Shown piece after piece: positions 16,607 to 23,009 of a DNA stretch of 34,873 nucleotides. This DNA is from Oligoflexales bacterium (lineage in GTDB: Bacteria > Bdellovibrionota_B > Oligoflexia > Oligoflexales > JALZUQ01): NCBI GenBank assembly GCA_023301565.1, contig JALZUO010000033.1, forward strand, positions 1 through 34,873, written 5' to 3'. How positions within the stretch are numbered: position 1 is the stretch's first letter; the number at the start of each line of letters is the position of its first letter. The position numbers and the translations under genes are program-made. A model generated the notes under the pieces. That model was not told where the DNA came from, ran no database searches, and saw only the letters and a list, made by a program, of their open reading frames with translations.

Positions 16607-16920
16607 CCTTCGCTTTCTCGTGACCTCTTTTCTGCACCGGCACCAACCTCCAAAAATGGGGGGAAGGATGCTGGAATACCGATCCAGCCCGTTTTAGAGA
16701 TCTCTCCATGAGAAATTTCTCTTTACTGACCCTCGTAAAAAGGGTCAATTGGGAAGACGCTTTAGCTCTGCTTTGTGCTGTTCCGCCGTGACTTGAAAAA
16801 GGAAAAAATCCTCTTTCTATCTAGTATCAGCATCTTGCTTCAACCTGGCGTTTTGCACGATAATGGGGGGGGTGCAGAGTGCTGGCTACCCAGAGGTTCA
16901 TCCGTGAAAACTTGCTCGAG
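16557..16920 (-). ncRNA. Candidate structured non-coding RNA of unknown class
   Basis: The 618 bp between the Spy-like and lipoate-ligase-like genes hold no convincing protein gene but many stems: AACCTGG/CCAGAGGTT (16842-16848 with 16890-16898) enclosing TGCAC/GTGCA (16854-16858 with 16872-16876), TGACCCT/AGGGTCA (16727-16747), GAGAAATTTCTC (16710-16721), AGAGATCTCT (16696-16705), GCTGGA/TCCAGC (16670-16688), then the terminator. A weak minus-strand promoter candidate is TTGCGT (16947-16952) with TACGAA (16925-16930), 16-nt spacer. I looked for the signatures of RNase P RNA, tmRNA and SRP RNA and did not find them; 6S-like RNA is not excluded. The 5' end is a guess. The rest of the gap (16921-17058) is AT-rich and carries the palindromes listed separately. 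Confidence 0.5.
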
Positions 16921-17023
16921 TACATTCGTACCGACAAAGTAAAGATACGCAAGGAATGAAAAAAAATAAAATTACTTTGCATGATGAGTCGTATTAATAT
17001 TAATGATAACTGCTTATACCCCT

Positions 17024-17037
17024 GTGCAAATTTGCAC
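17024..17037. promoter_or_regulatory. Perfect 14-bp palindrome, candidate operator
   Basis: GTGCAAATTTGCAC is perfectly self-complementary and lies 21 bp before the lipoate-ligase-like ATG. A second palindrome ATTAATATTAAT is at 16993-17004. Together they resemble a binding site for a dimeric repressor controlling this gene, the divergent candidate RNA, or both. Confidence 0.45.
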
Positions 17038-17058
17038 GAACTTTAGACTGGGCAAAAC

Positions 17059-17778
17059 ATGTGGATAGATTCTCAAGTATTTAAAAACGCGGATAAAAAC
17101 ATTTATACCAAAATTTTCGTTCCGCAAAACAGCCAAATTGTCCTAGGCAGGTCCAATGTCGCGGAGACGGAAGTATACCTGGAAAAGGCCAAAAGCTGCG
17201 CTGTCCCAGTAACCAAAAGACGCGGCGGCGGCGGCACAGTACTTTTATACCCTGGCTGCGTTGTAATCTCTGTTGGCGCGTGGATGAAACAACGCTTTTG
17301 CAACGATAAGTACTTTAAGAGCATTAATGCGGCCGTCATGAACTCAACAAAAAGCTTCCTGGAGCAAAACAGCCTGGATCAAGAGTTTATCCAAATGCAG
17401 CAAAAAGGCATCAGTGATCTTGCCATTGAAAAAAAGAAAGCTGATGGGTCGCTTGAATTTAAAAAGTTTTGTGGAACTTCTCTTTTTCGCTCAAGAAACT
17501 ATCTGCTGTACCAAGCATCTATTTTATTTAACCCCACAGATCAAATAGAAGCCCTGCTTCGCATGCCTAGTAAAGAGCCCGATTATAGGCGCGGAAGAAA
17601 CCACGGCTCTTTTTTAACAACTCTAAGTGAGTATTGTTCAAAACCTATTACAGACTATGAGCTGCATTTAAAACAACAGCTACATGAGATTTTAAAAAGA
17701 TCTCTAACCAATGAATTAATCGAGCCACCGCAAGAGCAGTGCAGAAGAATATTAAGTTTTATAGACGAACAGAACTAA
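17059..17778 (+). CDS. Lipoate-protein ligase A / LipB-family protein
   Basis: 239 residues of the biotin/lipoate ligase-transferase fold. The substrate-binding glycine loop is RRGGGGT (54-60) followed by VLLYPGCVV, matching the RR-(S/G)GGG-T..xPG motif of LplA. FKKFCGTSLFR (134-144) carries the conserved lysine (K135 or K136) that contacts the lipoyl-AMP. PDYRRGRNHGSFLTTL is also typical of LplA-like proteins. The C-terminal accessory domain is short. Expected role: attaching lipoate or octanoate to 2-oxoacid dehydrogenases or the glycine cleavage H protein. Whether it is a ligase or a transferase cannot be told from sequence. It ends with a 4-bp overlap with the convergent membrane-protein gene. 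Confidence 0.85.
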   Translation: MWIDSQVFKNADKNIYTKIFVPQNSQIVLGRSNVAETEVYLEKAKSCAVPVTKRRGGGGTVLLYPGCVVISVGAWMKQRFCNDKYFKSINAAVMNSTKSFLEQNSLDQEFIQMQQKGISDLAIEKKKADGSLEFKKFCGTSLFRSRNYLLYQASILFNPTDQIEALLRMPSKEPDYRRGRNHGSFLTTLSEYCSKPITDYELHLKQQLHEILKRSLTNELIEPPQEQCRRILSFIDEQN

Positions 17779-19082
17779 AGTTCTTTAAAAATATTTCCAC
17801 AAGGACCTTTGGATGGGTCCTTAACCCCTTCGGCTATCTGCTTGGCTAGTAGCCGGTCCTTTTTAACTTGCTGGTTTGCTTTGTAGCTAACAACCCCTAA
17901 TGCTGTTCCGGTAGCTCCAAAAAGCCCGATAAGCATTGCACCAGAAAGCTTTGGCGCACCCGCAATACTAACAACCATGGCTGTTCTAGCAAACATCGTT
18001 AAAGCAAAAAAAGTATAGTCATAAACTCTGTCCATACGTTTACTGCTGCTTTTTGTTTTCATGAGCTTTAAGGTTTCTATCTGCGGCGTGCTGGCAAGAA
18101 GAGCCCCTGCTGCGCTATAGCTCCACTGCAAGTACATCTCACCTGCAAAAGCAAACGTTGGCTGCCAAGCAATGGCAGGCGAGGCTATCTTTACTGCTAA
18201 AAGCACCGAGACAATAGGAAGGGTAATTTTACCACGTAGGCCCATGGTAATCCCGGCTCCATGCAAAGCGCGCTCAAGTCGCTCTTTTAGCGTCTTGTCT
18301 TTGCTCTTTTCTTTTAGGTCTTCACCTCTTCTTTTAGCTAGCTCTGGGTCTACATTTGTAACCCAGTCGCCAATCCTACTTGAAAAGTATTGTACTGGTG
18401 CGTCTATCATAACCATCAATACCGCAGCTGATATGGCCCAACTAGCAGACTGGGTTTCTGTCAAAAAACCATAATAAGTCACGGAGCCCGATATACTTGC
18501 CGCTACTACTGTCAGAACCCAGCGCTCTGATATAAAGCGCCTCTTGCGGCCCTTGACCGGCTCGACATAAAGCCTTGATATAGAGTCAGGGGAAATATGC
18601 TTTACTATTTCAGCTTCGGCAGACGCCTCTTTATCATGAAGCTCCAAAAGATTTGCTTCAATTTCATCTAACTGCCGTTCTAAACTTTTATCAAGCTGCT
18701 GTTCAGTATCTACTTGGTTAGAGTCGGCATAAGGGAGCTTAGCCGTCTTATTTTCTTTTTCGTGAATAATCACAAGCTCAGATAGGTCAGGTAAGTCAGC
18801 CGGCATGGAGTTTTTATGGGCTGGGTCTACAGCATAAGATGTGATGTCGGCGGTTCGGGTGGAATCTCCAGGAGCTTCCACCTTAAGGCGGATGATCGGC
18901 TCATTTGCTTTGCTGTCTTTAACAGGCTCAGAATTATCGTTGGCCAAACATAAAGATCCTGTTATACCGCAAGAGGCGACAAGAGCGTGCAGAAGCAGCC
19001 TCTTAACAAAGCGTGTGAATGCATTCGTTTTTGCGGTGGGGCAATCCGAGCCCCTATATAAGGTTGGCGACATGGCTCTCAT
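17775..19082 (-). CDS. Unknown exported multi-TM membrane protein with coiled-coil segment
   Basis: No family recognised. After a basic, hydrophobic N-terminal signal (FVKRLLLHALVASCGITGSLCLA) comes a polar, acidic periplasmic-type region of about 130 residues. It includes a probable coiled coil (SLERQLDEIEANLLELHDKEASAEAEI). From about residue 190 (counting from the ATG at 19082) there are five or six hydrophobic segments: WVLTVVAASISGSVTYYG, WAISAAVLMVMI, ITLPIVSVLLAVKIA, an aromatic stretch, and a glycine-rich MLIGLFGATGTALGVV, with a charged loop between the second and third. The start is uncertain: TTG (19109), GTG (19106) and ATGs at 19082 and 19073 share the frame and none has a good ribosome site. 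If the promoter below is real, the ATG at 19073 is nearly leaderless. Confidence 0.75.
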   Translation of the reverse strand: MRAMSPTLYRGSDCPTAKTNAFTRFVKRLLLHALVASCGITGSLCLANDNSEPVKDSKANEPIIRLKVEAPGDSTRTADITSYAVDPAHKNSMPADLPDLSELVIIHEKENKTAKLPYADSNQVDTEQQLDKSLERQLDEIEANLLELHDKEASAEAEIVKHISPDSISRLYVEPVKGRKRRFISERWVLTVVAASISGSVTYYGFLTETQSASWAISAAVLMVMIDAPVQYFSSRIGDWVTNVDPELAKRRGEDLKEKSKDKTLKERLERALHGAGITMGLRGKITLPIVSVLLAVKIASPAIAWQPTFAFAGEMYLQWSYSAAGALLASTPQIETLKLMKTKSSSKRMDRVYDYTFFALTMFARTAMVVSIAGAPKLSGAMLIGLFGATGTALGVVSYKANQQVKKDRLLAKQIAEGVKDPSKGPCGNIFKEL

Positions 19083-19109
19083 AGTACTAGATTTTGGCCA
19101 TTTCACCAA
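19081..19109 (-). promoter_or_regulatory. Candidate promoter of the multi-TM protein gene
   Basis: On the minus strand TTGGTG (19104-19109) and TACTAT (19081-19086) are separated by 17 nt. This overlaps the possible start codons of the gene, so it would force use of the ATG at 19073. Confidence 0.35.
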
Positions 19110-19147
19110 AAACGCGTTGTTTTACGATCAAAACCAAGGAAAATTAA

Positions 19148-19816
19148 GTGCTTAGAGTGCATGAAATTTATCATTCTCTACAGGGTGAAGGGCAACATGC
19201 CGGACTTCCCTGCTCGTTTATTAGGCTTACAGGTTGTCCTTTGCGTTGCAAGTGGTGCGATACAGCTCATGCATTTGAAGGCGGACAAGAGCTTGAAGCT
19301 GCCGCCATCCTAAAAAAGGTAAAAGAGCTAAATACCCCTCCTAGTGCAAGCTGTCAAAAGCACAGACCTTTGGTTTTGGTAACCGGAGGAGAGCCTCTGG
19401 CGCAAAAAGAAGCTCCTGCCCTTATGAACGAGCTCAATAAAAGTGGCTACCAGGTGCTCCTAGAAACTTCTGGAAGTGAGCCTATCTCAAAGGTCCCCAG
19501 CTGCGTACACATCCTGATGGACCTCAAATGCCCCGATTCTAAAATGTCAGAACACAACCTTTGGGAAAACTTGGATCATTTAAAACCAACTGATGAAATA
19601 AAGTTTGTCGTTGCGTCGAAAGATGATTTCAACTGGGCACATACAATATGTTTAGAAAAAAACTTGTATAAAAAAAACGGGGTATTGTTCTCTGCTGCTT
19701 GGGGACTTGTAAAAGAAGAAGCCCTCAGCGAATGGATGCTAGAGGCAAAGTGTTTTGCCAGACTAAATCTGCAGCAACACAAGTTTATTTGGGGCCCGCG
19801 GAAAAAAGGGGTTTAA
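19148..19816 (+). CDS. queE: 7-carboxy-7-deazaguanine synthase QueE
   Basis: Radical-SAM enzyme converting 6-carboxytetrahydropterin to 7-carboxy-7-deazaguanine in queuosine/preQ0 synthesis; cytosolic. The iron-sulfur cluster cysteines are C30, C34 and C37 in GCPLRCKWCDT, the standard CxxxCxxC. The N-terminal HEIYHSLQGEGQHAG and the TGGEPLAQ SAM-binding stretch are family-typical. Length 222 is normal. GTG start with AAGGA 7-8 nt upstream. It is followed after only 6 bp by an aminotransferase gene; the other queuosine genes (queC, queD, queF) are not in the window. Confidence 0.95.
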   Translation: MLRVHEIYHSLQGEGQHAGLPCSFIRLTGCPLRCKWCDTAHAFEGGQELEAAAILKKVKELNTPPSASCQKHRPLVLVTGGEPLAQKEAPALMNELNKSGYQVLLETSGSEPISKVPSCVHILMDLKCPDSKMSEHNLWENLDHLKPTDEIKFVVASKDDFNWAHTICLEKNLYKKNGVLFSAAWGLVKEEALSEWMLEAKCFARLNLQQHKFIWGPRKKGV

Positions 19817-19822
19817 CTAAAA

Positions 19823-21070
19823 ATGGATCAAACCCTAAAATACCTAGAATCTCTTCAGCGCCTCGAGTGCCCTGATGCCTCCTACAACCCACTTCGTTTA
19901 AAAGAGCCTGCGCCTCAGATTATTTTAAAAACAGGTTCTGGAACTCAAATCGAAGATACCAGTGGCAACGTCTACTTAGATTGCATCTCTGGCTTTGGCA
20001 GCCTCATCTTAGGCCACAACCATGACAGCTACCAAAACGCGCTGCGATCTCACATAGAAACCAACTCACTTACCCAGGGCCTGGGCGATGTCTATGCAAG
20101 CGAGTCTAAAGTTAAGCTTATAGAAAAACTTATAGAGATCACCCCGGCACACTTAGAAAAAGTTGCCCTGGCAGTTACCGGGTCACAAGCGGTAGAGCTC
20201 GCTCTAAAAACCGCCTATATCAAAACAAAAAAATCGGGCGTAATTTCTTTTTCCGGTGCCTACCACGGACTAGATATGGGCGTTCTTAGCCTTGAGGGCA
20301 GAGGCTCTTTTCGCAAGCCCTTTGCGCATGCAGTAGATGATGCAAATGTGATTCGCCTTCCGTTTGGCTGCGAGCCACAGGTTGTTCGCAGAGCAGCTCA
20401 AAAGCTAAACCAATCAGCTTCAGGCTTGGCTGCAATCATCACAGAACCGTTGCAGGGCAGAGGCGGCATCGTGCATGCACCTGAAGGGTGGACTCATGAG
20501 CTCAGCAAGCTTGCAAGTGAATTTGAAGCTCTATTTATCTTAGATGAAATCTGGACCGGTATGGGCCGTACCGGAGATTGGCTGTTTGATTCGGCTAAAG
20601 CCGACCTGGTATGTATTGGCAAAGCGCTAGGCGGCGGCATGCCGATCTCTGCTGTACTAGGAACTTCGGGTGCATTTGATGGTTGGCCTGAAAACTCCAG
20701 TGAAGCTTTGCACACGGGAACTTTTTTTGGCCACACCCTCTCGTGCTCTGTAGCCTTGGAAACCCTAAAAGCAATAGAGGTAGCAAAAGAAGCTGCTAAA
20801 GAAAATCAAGACGCCATAGATTTTGTGGAGACCCTAAGATCAGAGCTCACACTTGACGCCGGTTTTAGCGTTGTAGGAAAAGGCTATCTTTGCGGAGTAA
20901 GACACAGCCGCTTAACCCCAAAAAAAGTGATGTATGATTTGGTTAAAGCCGGGGTGCTGGCGCTGCCATCCGGGCCAGAGGGAGCCACTCTTAGCCTTAC
21001 GCCTGCACTTTGCATTACGCACAAGCAAACTTTAGATCTAGCTAACACAATCCAAAGCCTCCTTGCTTAA
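19823..21070 (+). CDS. Class-III PLP-dependent aminotransferase
   Basis: 415 residues of the ornithine/4-aminobutyrate aminotransferase family (fold type I). The PLP lysine is K267 in CIGKALGGGMP and the PLP-nitrogen aspartate is D241 in ILDEIWTGMGRTG. GSQAVELALKTA is the phosphate-binding region and ISFSGAYHGLDMG the ring-stacking region. The C-terminal part is shorter than in GabT or ArgD, and I cannot assign a substrate. It follows queE by 6 bp, hence the same transcript, but no link with queuosine is known to me. An intrinsic terminator overlaps its stop codon. Confidence 0.9.
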   Translation: MDQTLKYLESLQRLECPDASYNPLRLKEPAPQIILKTGSGTQIEDTSGNVYLDCISGFGSLILGHNHDSYQNALRSHIETNSLTQGLGDVYASESKVKLIEKLIEITPAHLEKVALAVTGSQAVELALKTAYIKTKKSGVISFSGAYHGLDMGVLSLEGRGSFRKPFAHAVDDANVIRLPFGCEPQVVRRAAQKLNQSASGLAAIITEPLQGRGGIVHAPEGWTHELSKLASEFEALFILDEIWTGMGRTGDWLFDSAKADLVCIGKALGGGMPISAVLGTSGAFDGWPENSSEALHTGTFFGHTLSCSVALETLKAIEVAKEAAKENQDAIDFVETLRSELTLDAGFSVVGKGYLCGVRHSRLTPKKVMYDLVKAGVLALPSGPEGATLSLTPALCITHKQTLDLANTIQSLLA

Positions 21071-21085
21071 AGGCTTTGGATTTTT
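21049..21085 (+). terminator. Rho-independent terminator of the queE-aminotransferase operon
   Basis: AATCCAAAGCCT (21049-21060) and AGGCTTTGGATT (21071-21082) form a perfect 12-bp stem with a 10-nt loop, then further T. It overlaps the last codons and stop of the aminotransferase and lies in the 13-bp gap before the convergent rdgB end. Confidence 0.9.
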
Positions 21086-21725
21086 ATCCTAGAGCTTTTT
21101 TAAGTTCTGCAAATGCCCGGTAGCGATGCGAAATCTTGTTTTTTTCACCCTCAGAAAGCTCGGCTAAAGACCTGTCATGCCCCTCTGGGCAAAACACAGG
21201 GTCATAACCAAAACCTTTATCACCCGAAGCAGAAAGCAGGATCCTTCCAGGCATTTCGCCCTCAGCGCTAAACTCTTTTATTTCTTCTTTTTTTGCTTTT
21301 TCATTATCCCAGCGACAAAGAACAAGAGCACAAACAAACTTTGCGTTTCTGTGTGGGTCACTCTCAGAGAAACTTTTTAGGGCCAGTAAAAGTTTTACAG
21401 TGTTAGAAACATCTGTAGCCCCGGCACCACTGTAGCGAGCAGAGTACAAACCAGGCGCGCCTTCAAGGCCATCAACGCAAAGCCCTGAATCATCCGCCAG
21501 AACCCAAAAACTCTGGGCATCTTGACCTCTGCTTTCATTATGAAGTTTGGCTAGAAGAGCTCGAGCCTTTAGGCGAGCATTTTCTACAAAAGTGAGCCCG
21601 GTTTCTTCTAGGCCTTCGACGGTGCTCATTTTAATATCCATACCCGGAAAAACCTGGGCAGCAAAGTAACAGAGTTCTGCGAACTTAGATTTATTTCCTG
21701 TGCTTATATAAAGCGTTTCTGGCAA
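21084..21725 (-). CDS. rdgB: XTP/dITP diphosphatase (RdgB/HAM1)
   Basis: House-cleaning nucleotide diphosphatase that hydrolyses dITP and XTP to monophosphates. The 213 residues match the family. Motifs: the N-terminal STGNKSKFAE (8-17), LADDSGLCVDGLEGAPG with the metal-binding D78 and D79, ARYSG, GDKGFGYDPVF, and SHRYRAFAEL near the end. The start is a TTG at 21725, supported by AGGAG 8 nt upstream; no ATG is available in frame. The ribosome site lies in one arm of a 9-bp inverted repeat (see 21731-21769). Confidence 0.95.
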   Translation of the reverse strand: MPETLYISTGNKSKFAELCYFAAQVFPGMDIKMSTVEGLEETGLTFVENARLKARALLAKLHNESRGQDAQSFWVLADDSGLCVDGLEGAPGLYSARYSGAGATDVSNTVKLLLALKSFSESDPHRNAKFVCALVLCRWDNEKAKKEEIKEFSAEGEMPGRILLSASGDKGFGYDPVFCPEGHDRSLAELSEGEKNKISHRYRAFAELKKALG

Positions 21726-21730
21726 AGCAA

Positions 21731-21769
21731 TACTCCTAGCACTTGTGGTGATAAGAAGTACTAGGAGTA
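21731..21769 (-). promoter_or_regulatory. Hairpin that would mask the rdgB ribosome-binding site
   Basis: TACTCCTAG (minus strand, 21761-21769) pairs with CTAGGAGTA (21731-21739) over 9 bp with a 21-nt loop. The second arm contains the AGGAG that serves the rdgB TTG start. In the mRNA this could lower translation, or it may be the remains of a terminator for the CAP-domain gene upstream. Confidence 0.5.
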
Positions 21770-21806
21770 ATAAAAGGATGCAAGGGAAAGTACGCGACTA
21801 CTTTGA

Positions 21807-22613
21807 CTACTGCTGCCCAAAATTTTGCGCGGCGTAGACAACTCCATTGCCTGTGCAGTAAATACCAGCCCCAATATGTGTAAAACTAGTACTAAGCATC
21901 GCCTCTCTATGGCCTTGAGTGCTATTCGCCCAATTGTCTAAAACAAACTGCCTGGCTGCAGCCTGAGGGCTATTAAAAGAAAACCCTTGAGTATTTGCAA
22001 TGTTTTCTCCGATTTGCCTAAAACCAAACTGACCGGCGTGAGAAAGAAGATCGTTTTCGGTTCTATGTTGAAGACGACCTAGACCTGCTAGCTGACCAGT
22101 CCATGTCCTAGCCATAGACCCTAGCCCAGAGTGCGCTTGATAATCTCTTGTGATGCCCTGCGACCGCCTAAAAGCATTCGTCTCTGCTATGATCGCATGC
22201 TCGGCTGCGGCTGCATCAAAAGAACAATTTCCGGTCGAAATATTAGAGCCAATATTTTGCGTTGAACTGTTCTGGGTAGGAATAGTCTGAAAGGTATTAA
22301 TTGCTGGCTGCTGGGTCCCGATATACTGCGAGTTTACAGAAGAGTTTGTGTTTGCAGAAAAAGGGTTAGCGAAGACCTGATTTATAGCATTGTTTGTCGG
22401 CAAACTAGTTGCAGTATTACCTGAATAAACTGAGCTTTGAAGGCCGTTAACAGCCTGGTTCTGCGCATAAGCAGCTTCCGCAGCTGACTGAGTTGTATTC
22501 TGGGGTTGAGTTCCTTGGGTTTGAGCGGGCAAGCAAGCTCCTAAAACAGAAAACAAAGCTATAGGTAGAGCTACCCTTAGCTTACCTAATAATCTTCCTG
22601 ATCTTTTCAGCAC
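21807..22613 (-). CDS. CAP-domain (SCP/PR-1) lipoprotein
   Basis: 268 residues from the GTG at 22613, which has GGGAG 7 nt upstream. An in-frame ATG at 22640 would add 9 residues but lacks a good ribosome site. The signal peptide ends in the lipobox VLGAC (C27), so the protein is lipid-anchored. Residues about 30-135 are low complexity, rich in Q, N, S, T and A, like a flexible tether. The C-terminal 130 residues are a CAP domain: AIIAETNAFRRSQGI, LQHR with a metal/cavity His, GENIA, and a WANSTQGHREAMLS motif with HIGAGIY after it, the usual CAP signature order. Role unknown; bacterial CAP proteins are secreted and often of unclear function. Confidence 0.9.
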   Translation of the reverse strand: MLKRSGRLLGKLRVALPIALFSVLGACLPAQTQGTQPQNTTQSAAEAAYAQNQAVNGLQSSVYSGNTATSLPTNNAINQVFANPFSANTNSSVNSQYIGTQQPAINTFQTIPTQNSSTQNIGSNISTGNCSFDAAAAEHAIIAETNAFRRSQGITRDYQAHSGLGSMARTWTGQLAGLGRLQHRTENDLLSHAGQFGFRQIGENIANTQGFSFNSPQAAARQFVLDNWANSTQGHREAMLSTSFTHIGAGIYCTGNGVVYAAQNFGQQ

Positions 22614-22989
22614 AATAACGCTCCCTAATCGTACATCCATAAGCCTAGAAGGCCGTTTTAATTAAGTATCTTTACTATAAAGGAAGCAAGATTGGGGCCA
22701 TCTTTTATCTTTAAAAAGTCTTTTAATACAGCATATTAAATAGCCTCACCCCGGACATATTTATGACTCTGGCTACCAAATTGACACATCACTCGCTGGG
22801 TCGCACCCAGCCTAGCTATGCTTTGAAAAAGCTTTAGAAAACATAAAAAAGCCGCCTGTGATGGCTTGAACCTAATAAATACTTTGGAGTTGTTTTATTT
22901 ATTACTTTTCTTACTGTTCTTACGTCCGGCTTTAGCTCAAGAAAGCTACAACCAGGCGACGGACCCACCGCAAACGAAGACTGGTATAG
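22614..22989. other. Intergenic region upstream of the CAP gene and downstream of uvrD
   Basis: 376 bp without a firm gene. It holds the presumed CAP-gene promoter region near 22640-22700 (AT-rich, no clear hexamers), a 6-bp hairpin GCTGGG/CCCAGC at 22795-22811, the uvrD terminator at 22843-22867, and the start of a possible short secreted-peptide ORF on the plus strand. Confidence 0.6.
22843..22867 (-). terminator. Rho-independent terminator of the UvrD-like helicase gene
   Basis: On the minus strand AAGCC (22863-22867) pairs with GGCTT (22849-22853) around a 9-nt loop, followed by a T-rich run (TTTTTTA in all). The stem is short, so strength is moderate. It lies 120 bp after the helicase stop. 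Confidence 0.6.
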
Positions 22990-23009
22990 CTATTCTAGCG
23001 GGGAGCTAA
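22884..23009 (+). CDS. Possible small secreted peptide (41 aa)
   Basis: A TTG-initiated frame, with an alternative TTG two codons later. It encodes a hydrophobic leader ending in a good signal-peptidase site (FLLFLRPALAQ), followed by a polar 22-residue tail. There is no convincing ribosome site, and the last 20 bp overlap the convergent helicase gene. Chance is a serious alternative. Confidence 0.2.
   Translation: MELFYLLLFLLFLRPALAQESYNQATDPPQTKTGIAILAGS

Noticed and set aside
16692-16747. Tandem palindromes as a CRISPR-like or REP-like repeat
   Set aside because: The stems have different sequences and spacing and do not recur elsewhere in the window that I could see; better explained as RNA secondary structure.
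16708-16791. Plus-strand 27-codon frame starting ATGAGAAATTTC
   Set aside because: No ribosome site, and it overlaps the palindromic stems of the candidate RNA.
22781-22811. Perfect TTGACA followed by a GC hairpin
   Set aside because: No -10 hexamer at 16-18 nt; the position is occupied by the hairpin. Not called as a promoter.
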